NCBI GenBank assembly: GCA_034190875.2
Contig: CM067344.1
Span: 74,931,678-74,995,677, forward strand
Reading direction: 5' to 3'
DNA from: Urechis unicinctus
Lineage: Eukaryota; Annelida; Polychaeta; Xenopneusta; Urechidae
DNA length: 64,000 nt
The notes beneath the pieces were generated by a model, which was given only the letters and a program-made list of their open reading frames with translations, was not told the DNA's origin and did not search any database. Below are positions 13,280 to 24,334 of this stretch, one piece after another (position 1 is the first letter of the stretch; the number at the start of each line of letters is the position of its first letter). Position numbers and translations under genes: made by a program.

Positions 13280-15454
13280 GAATGTATTGGTGCTGTATTG
13301 AAAGTTGGAGGAACCGCTGGATGAAGGTGGTCTGCAACACTTGGCGAACTTCGGGTGCCCGCATGCTGTACACTAGGGTCTGTGTATTCACATTCCCTAA
13401 AGCGCTAAAGGTTATGTCCTCGAACCCTCATGCCGGGTGCCAGAGTCAGTGAAAATCAGCAAAGGGATTTTGTATTCATCACTTCTTTTGTTGAAATCGT
13501 ATTCACATTTACTTGGAGTAAATGTGAATGAGTTTGTGGCCAATGACGTCTTAAAAACGAAAGTTGTTTTTATATTTCTAAATCCCAAATATTCAGAAAT
13601 AATTTATCATGAACGAAGTTGGGGACGTGCCCTTCTAGAAGACCATTATGCTCTGATCTGCTTCTCAAGAAAGATTGAAACTTGGGGAAACAAATGTAAC
13701 AGGTGTGAATCGATCACCATAGTGACGTCAAGCTCCCAATCATTGACTTGATGTGGGAAGCGTAGTTACCCGTAGGTGTGTCTGGCTGGAAAAGCACATG
13801 CTACATCGCTGCATTTAATATTTGACGAATGTATATACGTTATGCAAGTGGAACTATAAATCGAGTCATTGAAGAGATGTGACATGCGTCGGAAGAGAGA
13901 ACGTTCGTTTACCAGTACTCGCTACGTCTGATTATGACTGGCATAATGCCATTATCGTATTTGTCTGCAGCGAATTACGACACAGAATACTTTAAGGTTC
14001 GCTTGATACCCAACGAATATTTGACCCAAGATATTCCTCTTGACATATCGTTGACACCTTAGAAATTGTCTTCTTTTGAGTGATTATAAACCTAACACAA
14101 CAGCCTAAAAGCTACGGCGCCCGTATGGCCTTCAATCGGAATAGTTAACATATCGGTGACTCGAGGAGGTACATTCTTGTTGCCTTCGTCAGTCATACTC
14201 AAACATATCATTTGTCGATTGCAACAATCGTGTTCGATTCATTCATTGGTTTATTGGACAGCCACTAACAGAGAAATGGTCCTTTGTGCCTGCTATGGGC
14301 TAATCGGGGCTGGGGACACCGCTATTAAGCCTTCTTCCATTCCGCCTACCAATCTATGAAATAGTTTGGTGTCGGCAAGGTAGCACATGGAGAAGGTGTT
14401 GATGTGGTCTGGTGATGAGAAATAAACAAGCTTGGAAGCGTATTCACGGGGGAGACCACCAGCTAATTGTTTGACATACGTGTCGAGCTCCACTCCAAGT
14501 GATTAGAGGCGAGGCGTGGGGGAATTCACGGGCTGGGCGGCTCTTCTGATGTCGCTCAACGCGCCACTTGTATTTGTGTAAGAAGTTTTGGTGAGTTTTC
14601 TTAAGGGTAATAGAAGAAATTGTGATGGTAGGTGTCGTCTAGGCGGTTCCCATCGTGAAGCTGGCGTCACAGTTTCCATGCTTCATTTGACCTCCACAAT
14701 ACACTGGGTGTTTGTAGGTATAATGGAAGCGATAAAGCTCCATTGATAGGGCGCGAGGACGTGGCGTTTACCACGACACTACGACGCCTTCACCATACAA
14801 ATCTTTTACACCTTGCTGCCAGTCCCCTGCGGTAAGCGCTTGTGACTGTGACAATGCCTCGTCAATCTCCACACAAGCCCTCAACCGTTATGATTAGCTT
14901 ACTCGATAATGGTACTGTAGGCGTCAATGTTACCTTAACTGCGTAACTATCAGAGCATCACTCTCCCTTGGCCCCATCCACACTCTGACCCTCATGCCTC
15001 TACAACACAACACATATCATACACACAAAGCTCATTCATCCCCATTGTAACCAAAGCCTATCTCTAACTCTAACGCAATCGACTCTTAACATGATTTAGC
15101 CGATCTCTTATTCGTCTCATCTCATCCTTAAACCTGGTATTCTGCTAGATTTATACTAAGTATGGCGTGATTTGATCGGATACCGAGCAGAGGTTAAGAC
15201 GAAGTGTATGGTCGGAATGGATTAATTGGACTTTGTTGAACATACAAACCTAGAGGCGCTTTTATTCGTTGACAAATGCAGAGAATGATGCCTCTAGCTG
15301 TTGTCTTTGTCCTCGTATAGACCGGCCCACCCTGAATAACATCGAGTTACGTGGCTCTCAGTGACTAATATCCTCGTTGCCTCTTACAGAAGGAACGCCA
15401 GGTCATCATATCTAGTAGATGACAACTACTAATCTACGCTCATATACACCATGA
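13280..15454. other. Noncoding spacer
   Basis: No gene, RNA or mobile element recognised. The open frames (for example 13,437-13,751 plus and 14,293-14,493 minus) lack recognisable domains. Confidence 0.45.
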
Positions 15455-15800
15455 TCGCTGAGAGAAGAGCACCATAGCCAATAAGAAAAGGACACCATAG
15501 CCCTCAATAGAAGAAACACCATAGCCAATATCAAAGTGCACCATAACCCTTAATAGAGGAAACACCATAGCCTAATATGAAAAGGACACCATATTATCCC
15601 CTAATCGAATGAACGCCATAGCCAATATGAAAAATGCACCATAGCCCTTAATAGCAGAAACACCATAGCCAATAAGAAAAGTGAACTTCAGCCATTAATA
15701 GGCGAAGCACCATATCCGCATGGAAAAATACATCAATATATCTATGAGACGAAACGCCAGAGCCACATTAAAGTACACCATAATCTCTAAATGAAGAAAG
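15455..15800. repeat. Degenerate repeat built on AACACCATAGCC, about 24-bp spacing
   Basis: The phrase (G)ACACCATAGCC followed by AATATGAAAAG or CTTAATAGAAGA recurs about a dozen times at roughly 24-bp steps with many point changes. It shares ACACCATAG with the 22-bp satellite at 5.9-7.0 kb, but a common origin cannot be shown from this alone. Confidence 0.7.
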
Positions 15801-18800
15801 ATCCCATCCATTGTGATAAGTATTGATGGCCATATTCACATTGGTTGACTCAGCATAAGAGCCAAAGGGACCACCATTACCGCTAGGTGGCACATGCAAG
15901 TCCAAAAGGAAACATTGCCGCCCTGAAAGAGGAACACAACAGCTCCTATAGTACAAGGAACTTCACCAAGGAGGCATGATAACTTAAAGAAGCACCTCAG
16001 AAAACAAGATGACATCCATAACAAAAGGACATTTTATAAGTCTCCAAAGGAGGCATGACGTCAACGGGAAGGAAACACCATAACACCTAATGACCTCTAT
16101 AAGGGAAGGCAATGCCGAAACTGTAGAGGAAACTAAAGGACGTCTTTAATTGAAGACAAGGAAATATAATCAGCTCGGGTTGAGACAGGAACATGATAAG
16201 ATCCTTTATGAAAGGATCAATGTAACTTATGTGATCAAAACAACCGAACCTTCTTAAAAAGGATTGAACTTTACGAATCGCTTGTAACAAACATTGAGAA
16301 CTCTGCCAAGGTTCTGACATCATGCACATTGAATGTGCTTCAGCAGCCAACATCCAGGTAGTGTCTTTTCACGACATCATGATGTATTTGGCAATTCACG
16401 GTCATACGAAGAGGTCATCGTCGACCTCAACCGGAAGTCAACGTGACCCACACATCAGGTTAACTACCTTGCCCCCGTAATGATGGGTGGGGCAGTGAAG
16501 GGGCCACGTGACCTCATAGGTGCAAACATGTCTGCTGCTTTCATAAGACAAACAAACGTTAGCTTGGCCCTTGTGAGGTCATTCATTGTGTGATTATATC
16601 AATGGCTGGTGCTGTATGAAATGATTCCCTTTGATTTGATTCCAAATCAGGATAGCTGATAACAGCGACTGCGACAATTTTCGAATACATGTCGCTAAGA
16701 ATAAAACAGCGTTTTTGGGTACAACCTAATAGAGCGGTGTTTTGTTGGAAGTGTTAATATTCATCATTGTATATTGTCATTTCCAAAAAGTACTTGTTCA
16801 ATGTTTGAGCATGACGTTAAGGCTGCGTAATGGCTGTTGACTTCATTATGAGGTCAGTCTAAGTTATGTCCCAAGCTGGTCCCTCATTGACGGGAACGTT
16901 CTTTTTGGATGAGCGTCAGATACGGTGATTGGAGATGAGACAGAGCATCGCGATGAGGGAAGCTTTGTTGGATGTTTATGAGCACTTGACGAGCTCAACA
17001 TATCACTGTGCGGTCGGTGTACCATATTTAACAGCCGCGGACAGCTGTATGTCATCCCCCAAGTGGCTGCTGAGCAGGTGATTAAGAGAGGCAGCAGCGG
17101 CGGCGAGATGCGGGGTCGTTGGGGGCAAATTGAAGCATCGCTTCTCACTCATCTTCACTCTGGCAACTTGTGAACACATAACTAGCATGGTAGCACTGAC
17201 AAGACTCGTTCATTCATCATGACCGTTCGGGGAGGTCTTGGCGACCAGGCTATTGCCGCTCCTAACGCCTCCGTACATCGCTGGCAGGTTTATTCCAATT
17301 CGTCTTGCTCACGCTCACCACCTGGCTACACATCATGGCTAGTCATTGGTTTGCCTTGCCGCCTGCACTCGTAAAGAAGCGAATTGTTTATTACGAGGAG
17401 TTTATTGCGGCTTGCTTGATATTCAACAGAAGAGCGTTGGGGCGACGTAACTTGGTTGGGTTAGATGGAGCTTAACTCGCGCCTGTAACGAGAGGATTAC
17501 CTGCTGCAATGTAACGAGCGCTTGACTGCCGTCCTCAGCAACCCTCGTCATAAGCATCCTCATCACTTATCATCGTTTTACGCTGATTAACATTCATCGA
17601 ATTCAACTTGCTAAAGTGCGACATCAACTTTATATCCACATAATTAGCCTTATCGACTGTATTCAAGTCACTTATTCGTTGCCGATGGATTGGTGAGAGT
17701 TCCATTCTCAGCACGCACTCTGGACTAATTGCGCTCATGGTCGGCGGCAATTGGTCGGATTTGATTGAGATAGTTCTCTCTGCGTGCAGGTTGTATATAG
17801 GCGACAGACAGGCAGACACACTGACAGACAGCAATGACATTGTCAGATCGCATTACATATGGTGCCCTCGCAGCAGCCGGACGGGCGGGCTGCCCGCCAG
17901 CTGGCGGAGTGAGTGGCATTGAAAGTCATTGAATTATAGTGTTGTCAATTGCGAATCGCGAAGCTGCTCGCTATATTGTCGGCCAGGACCGTACTACAAC
18001 ACGGGGTTCGATTTCTTCCAGAGGGAGACAAGTGGTGGTATGCTGTATGTTAGTGGCGGCATGCTGTATATCAGTGGCGGTATGCTGTATGTCAGTGGCG
18101 GTATGCTGTATGCTAGTGACGGTATGTCCAGACGGGCTATTCAAGTCGTCACCACAAGCATTGTGTTCGATAATTTTCAATGATCAATCTCTACCTCCAC
18201 CCCAACCCCCTCCCCGCATTCCTTGTTACACGTTCCACTTATCATGACTTCCGGTTTGCTCTCCAGCACTTTAAGCCCTGGTGTCGTCTCTGTGATATTG
18301 GGCAGGTCACCATTTACAGCATGTCAGCCGATGACAGAAAGGGGGCGTGTGACATGGAACACTGTTGGATATGATTAGTGAACAGTGGGGTGATTATTGT
18401 TACTGAAACTCAATAGCTGTATCATCGACGCACCTATATATTTGGACATGTGTTGCGTATAACGGCACTGCGTCTGTTCGTGATAGTAATCTCTGTGCTT
18501 GTTGGCCAGGATCTACAGCGCATGGTTACGAGTTTCTGTCTACCTCAAGGAATTATAATGTGTCCATAATAAATACCATCTCGCATACAGCGTTTTATTA
18601 TTCGTGCTCGTAAAAAACAACCATTATTGTTACATAAGTCGTGCACAGTCACATTCCACCCAAATGTTCATAAAAAGATACACATAAGATACGGCATGCG
18701 TGCGATGCTCATCCAGGCCACGAATGGATGTTGGCTGGGGGATTTATGTGAGAGGTGTGTTGCTGCCGCCACATTACCGGCTCGTTGAGGAGAATGATTG

Positions 18801-19670
18801 GTCCGTCAGCAGTATCACACAAGGAAAACGCCATTGTAGAAACCATTAAACGGCGGAGGTGGCAGGACGCCCGTGGGATCTGTCCGCCAGCATCAACCCG
18901 ACTTTGATGTGAAGCAAGTTTGTTTTCACTGCGAAATGAAGCCAGCCTTATGTAGGGTTGCTAGACGGCGCCACCCGCCTGACGATCATCTGTTAGAACA
19001 CCTATCACCGACGGGTTCTAACTTCCTCCAACCACGCTCTGAATGTTGTCCTGACCATAAATCAATGCACAAAATGCACCGTGTAATCACCTGATTACCT
19101 TCAATCGCCTGCAGTTCAATATACCTTTCGTAGTGAATGCTTTACATTTGTCATATATCTATGCTGGCTATTTAATTCTGCTTCTAAGTGTAAAACTATT
19201 AACATAACATTCAGCAGCCTGATTCGCTGCGATTTTATAAAACTAGCTCGTGATTGGCGCCTCAGATTCGACTGGAAGTAGGTAGCGTTTCTATTGTAAG
19301 TTCTAACATCCAATTACCATGTGCTCCTTGAAACTAGTCATGGCAAATCGACTGAAATGATCAGTTAACCTGAATTGATGTGCAGGCTGTGTGTCGCGTG
19401 TTATTCGGCCACAGTATAATGCTCATTTGTAGGTGTTCAGTTTGCCAGCCGATGAGTGGCATAGCGCTGCTGACTTACAAACCAGTGATTATCATATCGT
19501 TCTTAACTTAGAGGCTGATGAATATCATAACGTATCTCGATTAGGAAGCTGGTTTGTTTACTAGCATACATACGTCCTCACATGACACGTTGTATCCACC
19601 TCAGCTATATTCGCTATTCATGTTCATGCTATGCTATATCACTATATCATAAAGCATCCCAGATTATTTT
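15801..19670. other. Noncoding region left of the 24-kb element
   Basis: No gene supported. It contains the short 21-bp repeat at 18.03-18.13 kb. The open frames at 16,087-16,353 and 17,535-17,840 on the minus strand have no recognisable domain. Confidence 0.4.
18031..18126. repeat. 21-bp tandem repeat, about 4.5 copies
   Basis: The unit is AGTGGCGGTATGCTGTATGT+C, with point changes (CATGCTGTATATC, ATGCTAGTGAC). Confidence 0.85.
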
Positions 19671-19675
19671 GCGTT
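19671..19675. other. Left target-site duplication GCGTT
   Basis: GCGTT immediately precedes the left terminal inverted repeat and is repeated directly after the right one (43,661-43,665). The sixth base differs on the two sides, so five bases match. Confidence 0.75.
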
Positions 19676-19732
19676 AGTAGTATAGGTAATAGCGGTTCCA
19701 GAACATACCTCCAAATAGAGACCCCACCCACC
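19676..19732 (+). repeat. Left 57-bp terminal inverted repeat
   Basis: It begins AGTAGTATAGGTAATAGCGG and ends ACCCCACCCACC. It is identical over all 57 bases to the reverse complement of 43,604-43,660. The two sides diverge immediately inside. Confidence 0.95.
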
Positions 19733-19900
19733 TCAATCTCACCGTAAAGAGCTTCCAACAGTAGAAAGCCCCCGTCGGCCTCTCCGTGGTCCCACTCGGT
19801 CTTCCCAACCGTGATGCTCCTCTTCCAAGTCCAGGCAATTATTAAAACTCCCGTTAGCGCCATAGTCGCCGTCTTCAAGCCCCTCCACCCCCGCCCACCC

Positions 19901-20221
19901 CTAAGCCACCGTCTCCTTATACTTCTTCCGATCCTTATGATACACCTGGTTATACACCTCAGCCCACCCCAGGTCCTCAAAGGAGCACAACCTGAAAACG
20001 CAGTCGACAAACACCCCGATGGTCGCCACAGGACTGTGGTGCAGCCCCAACAGAATCAGAGGCTTATACATTTTCGGAAATATCTTCCCAGGACTCCGAG
20101 TGTAGGGGCACTTTATCTCGAGCAGCACAATCTCCTCAGGATGCCCCAGACAGACAGCATCTACTCCACCCCCACGGCCACGCCGCCGCCGGATAGGTAG
20201 CACACAAAAGCCATCCGGAGA
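19901..20221 (-). pseudogene. YqaJ-type exonuclease/recombinase remnant
   Basis: In one minus frame an SPDG motif (20,210-20,221) is followed about 30 residues later by EIVLLEIKCPYT. SPDG and the E-x-K of LEIK are the metal-binding motifs II and III of the YqaJ/lambda-exonuclease family, which some large DNA viruses and virus-like transposons use in end processing and recombination. The spacing is shorter than usual and includes an Arg/Gly-rich low-complexity run. The sequence after the E-x-K motif is not recognisably YqaJ. A stop lies just upstream of SPDG, so the N-terminal part is missing or out of frame. Called as a remnant on motif evidence only. Confidence 0.5.
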
Positions 20222-20269
20222 TTAGGCCGTTGCGCCACCCTGAATATAGATATTATTTCCGTAGACCAC

Positions 20270-20416
20270 TCAGTTTACTGCACACCTATATTTTTTGTAC
20301 ATAGCACCATATTTTTCAATTTCTTTCTCAAGGTATTTCTTCTTGAGACCGATCTCATTCAGCCGATAGGAGTGGCCTGGATTCTCATCAGGTGGCGCAG
20401 TTTGTTGTTGTTTCAT
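20270..20416 (-). pseudogene. Small element protein, truncated (48 residues)
   Basis: The ATG overlaps the stop of the upstream fibre head as ATGA, a tight coupling typical of compact viral gene sets. The product is charged and mostly helical: an acidic N-terminus (APPDENPGH) then a Lys/Glu-rich segment (LKKKYLEKEIEKYGAMYKKY). It ends at an in-frame TGA and the reading frame continues beyond it, which suggests a premature stop. Function unknown. Confidence 0.45.
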
Positions 20417-20790
20417 ACTACCGTTATAGGTATATAAGTCTGTAAGTCAAGTTCAATAAGGAGTGATACAGTACAAGTCGCGGTTATGTTTTCAGTGGGT
20501 GTATAAAAGTTACTAACGTCGCCTTGTTCCAGCTGTAAAGGTTGGGCAAAAGATAATACAACAGCCTGTCCGTTAGTAGGCTTTCTTATTCCTACCCGGT
20601 GAGCTGTCCCATTTATAACAGGAAACACTGCTACAGTACCAGTACCAGTACCAACTGTAACAGACGACAACCCCATACGCTTACTTAATGATCTGCCCCA
20701 TTTTGGATAACATGGTATACATGGGCGTCCTTTGGGAGCAAGACGAATTGGAATAAAAAAATTGGGGGGATTTTCAGAGGGGGGTGCGTT
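20413..20790 (-). pseudogene. Fibre/spike head domain, separated from its shaft
   Basis: The C-terminal part of the frame is rich in small residues and beta-strand pattern (GLSSVTVGTGTGTVAVFP, GQAVVLSFAQPLQLEQGD, CTVSLLIELDL), which suits a trimeric spike or receptor-binding head. The frame has no start of its own. Its upstream side runs into the hairpin at 20,755-20,832. The matching shaft with a phage-like trimerisation module lies on the same strand at 34,104-34,509 and breaks off before any head. The simplest reading is one fibre gene split by the 13.3-kb insert. A frame disruption is likely near 20,700-20,750. Family assignment rests on pattern and context. Confidence 0.5.
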
Positions 20791-20832
20791 CGAACCCAAC
20801 GCACCCCCCTCTGAAATCCCCCCAATTTTTTT
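20755..20832. repeat. Near-perfect 36-bp-arm hairpin
   Basis: The left arm 20,755-20,790 (seven A, TTGGGGGG, ATTTTCAGAGGGGGGTGCGTT) and the right arm 20,798-20,832 are reverse complements except for one A/T indel. The loop is CGAACCC. The inner 16 bp, CAGAGGGGGGTGCGTT, matches 13 of 16 bases of the reverse complement of 34,091-34,106. Confidence 0.9.
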
Positions 20833-21605
20833 TTGGGTGAGATTCTTACGAAACTGTTAAAATAGCTGTTTTTCACGTAAATAACTATCTTAAAGTTTCA
20901 AATTTCGCGCAATTCTTTATTCGGGATTTTCGCTTGCACCCGTATTTTTCTGGATATCTTCAGGCGCCATTATTAAAGGAAAATTTAAAGTTTTTAACAA
21001 CGCTCAAATTATCAATGTTTGACTCGTGTAAGCGAGATAGGACCAAGAAAAGGAGGTAAGCATATAGAAAACATATCAAAGCACACGATGTAGTAATCGT
21101 AGCATCACACATATTCAGATTTCTTTCGAATTTCGAGTTTTAATCTCAGGATTTTTCTTCACGCTTTTTGCAAACTTTTCCACAGGTTTTTAAATTTATA
21201 AAACGAAGATTACTATCAAACAAACTGGGTCAAATGATTATAATTTCATTGTGTTAGATACAAGGGTGGTGTTGGACATTTTTGAGTCGTACGATGGCCA
21301 GTAATTTTCTTAGTTTGGTCAATTCGAAACTCCGTCATTTCCATAATGGGGAGTGGGGGTGGGGGGGGGTGGAGGTCACTCATGAATGTAGGTCAATGCG
21401 TTCGTTTAAAGGTCTGCGAATATTCAATAAGTTATTTTGGTCTTAATTTGGCTGTTTATTACAAATTTTCCAAGTTTAAAAAAAACTGCTGTTTTACTGT
21501 CTAACAATTGTAGCATTCACCCCCCTCTTATTACTCCTCCTTTGCCTTAACAACAATTTTTTCTTGAAAGACCATTGGTCAATGTTTCTTTTTGTTTGAT
21601 TTTAG

Positions 21606-21832
21606 AGATGAGTTTCCTGTATGCATCTGTGCTGAGTGCCCAGGCAGAGGAAGTATACAGAGAAGAAAGGATCGCGGCGTTTGTAAAAGCAGCAAGAGGA
21701 TATGGTTATAATATGCTGGTCAATGTGCCATATGATGGAAACTGTTATTTCCATAGCATACGTGCCCAGTTGCCTAGCTGTGAGGGTCCGGTTGAATTGA
21801 GGAAGAGCTTAAAAGCTTTTTCAAAATCATGC
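21606..21832 (+). CDS. OTU exon 1
   Basis: An acceptor TTGATTTTAG precedes AG-ATG. The Met opens MSFLYASVLSAQ. The catalytic-site motif DGNCYFHSIRAQL carries the OTU Cys. A donor GTCAGT follows codon TGC (phase 0). OTU proteases remove ubiquitin-like modifiers; in transposons their role is unclear. Confidence 0.6.
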
Positions 21833-22073
21833 GTCAGTGTCAATTAAGATTTCGATGTAACATGTGCTTGAGTTTGTAGTTTGCCAATCTAAATGATTCT
21901 ATGAAATGTACACTTATTCTTTGGTATTAAAGTCAATAATTTGTATCAATTTTCATTTAAAAAGGTCATGGTAAACTGATTTTGAAATTGATTGACATGT
22001 TTAGATTAACAAAAACTGGGCAAATAACAGTCTTGATATTACTCAACTTTAAAATCTCTTGTATGATTTACAG

Positions 22074-22256
22074 AAACTTTCTTCTGGACTTAAAGCTACA
22101 ATAACTCCAGATTTAATAGAGAACCTTGAGGCTGAGGGGCATTCTAGAGATGTCCAAAACTCTAGAGTTTTTCAACTCAGTGCAGAATATCTTCGCGTTA
22201 GTATTGAGGTGCTTGCAGTGAGACAAGATGGAGTAAACTCTACATCTTCCTACAAG
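22074..22256 (+). CDS. OTU-region exon 2
   Basis: An acceptor TGATTTACAG opens KLSSGLKATITPDLIENL, and the exon ends SSYK before a strong donor GTGAGT. Its length of 61 codons keeps phase 0 at both ends. It fits the middle of an OTU domain, but the catalytic His region was not located. Confidence 0.5.
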
Positions 22257-23359
22257 GTGAGTACAATTATCAAGGTCAAATTTGCAACTGAGTTGTTTCT
22301 TACTTCCTGTTTTAAAACATTTTCTTCTCAGTTATTAAATCATAGATGTCATTCTTACATCATTGTTGAAAGATCAAGGCCATTTTTAGTATTTCATTTT
22401 GTTATACACTATTCACAATCTTGTATTGGATTATATTTACCCCTTTAGTTGTGACAAATTGTGATAGCCCCGAAAATCATAGTGAATAGTGGGTGGTTGT
22501 TGGCAGTTGGTGACTGTAACACCATTGTAACAATTTGCAATAACTTAATAATCAGATTTACTTTAAAAATTCACATAGAAAAATTACACAGTGCTTTTAC
22601 ACTTTGTAATTTCTTAGATAGTGTAACTTGAGAAGACAAAGTCAGATACTGGATACAGTTGTTACATTATAACTTCATATAAATAACAACTATTTATTTG
22701 TTTTTTTTATTCCATTTGGAAAACGCAAGAAGTCAACCACTATCTCTGATTACTTTACAAAAAGTAAGTTTTATTTCTATTGAGGAATGAACTGTTTGAT
22801 TTTAGTCCTTAGTTCTGGCTATAATACATGATTTAATCATGATTTATTGCATTCCTCATTTTTATCAATTTCTCAATTGCAGAAAGCATAACCGCCTCCC
22901 CATGAAAAATTGAAAAATTCTCCAAAAATTAGAACTACTGGCTATATTTAATTACTGACCACTTTAAGTTGAATAGGCCCCCAAATGTATTTGCTAGTTA
23001 ATGCACTCCTTCGTTTAATGTTTTAATTTTCAAATATAAATTAATAAAAGTGTGTCACTCTTTAAAACATGTACATCTTTGATAACTCTTTGATTTTATA
23101 GTGTGATACCTGATGGGCTTAGAATTTCTGCTTTAGAAGAATTTTCAAAATGACTGCCCAATTCAAAATGGCCACCCTTTAGTAAAGAAAATTGACAGAA
23201 TCTTTGATACTAAAATACCAGTTATCGGAATTGGTTGAAATTTTATAGGATGATAAAGAAACGGACATAACCTTGACGCAAGGCACACATTTTCTGTGTG
23301 CTACTATTTTGGACTTTTTAGCGTATTTCTGGTTACAACGTCTAAATGTAACCCGCCAC
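22257..23359. other. Intron before the LINE
   Basis: AT-rich sequence with no coding signal. It ends in a stretch with two half-repeats of TTCAAAATGGC (23,141-23,177), echoed after the LINE at 27,957-27,993. Confidence 0.5.
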
Positions 23360-23544
23360 ATGGATATATAATGGTGGCGAGAAGACCATAGTGAAGTGTT
23401 ATAGGCTTACAGTGTTTCTAAAAAGCGAAAATTGCAACTTTTGTGTACACCTGAAGTCAACGTTATCAACAATTTTCTGTCAAGCAGCGCACCATTTCCC
23501 CTCTACAGCCGGACCAGGCGCGACTACCAGTTACATAATCTCTA

Positions 23545-24234
23545 ATGACCACAAGGTGGCCGAGAAGTCTTTCGCGAAGCATGGGCCTGGAAATGGATGA
23601 ATTTTTTAAAGGACTTAAAGCCGCTCTCAGTGACACTGCGGTCATTGAGACTTTAAAGTCCACAATTTGTGATCCATTGCACAAGGAAATCACTGCGCTG
23701 AAAGAAATAATAAAGAGAAAAGACGACTCCATTGAACGACTAGAAAAACGGGTGCTCGGTCTTGAAACTCAAGCCGACACTCTTGAACAGTATACTCGCA
23801 GGAACAGTCTTAGGATTTACGGCATTCCTGAACATAAACATGAGGACTGTTGTGAAGAGATAATAAAACTTGTGAATAAGGATCTCAATATGTCTCCACC
23901 AATCACAACATCGGACATCGACAGGGTGCACCGAGTCGGCATACCGCCGACAGAAAGCAGACCTGGATCCCGTCCTGTCATACTGAAACTGTCGACATAC
24001 AGAATACGTGAGAAAACCTACAAAAAGCGGACCAGCCTAAGGCATTGTTCCACATCGATCTTTATTAACGAGGATTTGACCAAAACACGCTCCGAATTAC
24101 TTTGGAAAGCAAGACAGCTGAAAAAGAACGGAAAAGTAGCCGACAATTGGACACATGATGGAAAAGTACTCGTGAAAGATTTGAAGGCGAAAATCCTCCA
24201 TATACGCGAGATGACAGATCTCGAGAAACTGTGA
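23545..24234 (+). CDS. LINE ORF1 protein
   Basis: Intact frame of 229 residues (Met at 23,584 is an alternative start). A coiled coil (about residues 45-85, KEIIKRKDDSIERLEKRVLG) precedes a QYTRRNSLRIYGIPE segment that opens an RRM-like fold, then a basic C-terminal region (LLWKARQLKKNGK). ORF1 proteins of this type trimerise and bind the LINE RNA. Confidence 0.8.
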   Translation: MTTRWPRSLSRSMGLEMDEFFKGLKAALSDTAVIETLKSTICDPLHKEITALKEIIKRKDDSIERLEKRVLGLETQADTLEQYTRRNSLRIYGIPEHKHEDCCEEIIKLVNKDLNMSPPITTSDIDRVHRVGIPPTESRPGSRPVILKLSTYRIREKTYKKRTSLRHCSTSIFINEDLTKTRSELLWKARQLKKNGKVADNWTHDGKVLVKDLKAKILHIREMTDLEKL

Positions 24235-24334
24235 AATAACGTTGTACGAAACCGCCTTTATGTAAGTCTCATCACCATTCTTTATATCCATATATTGTGT
24301 ACTATTTACACCAGCACTACCATTTTGTACACTT

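Noticed and set aside
16087-16353. 88-codon minus-strand frame as a gene
   Set aside because: No domain, no splice or start support, and isolated in noncoding DNA.
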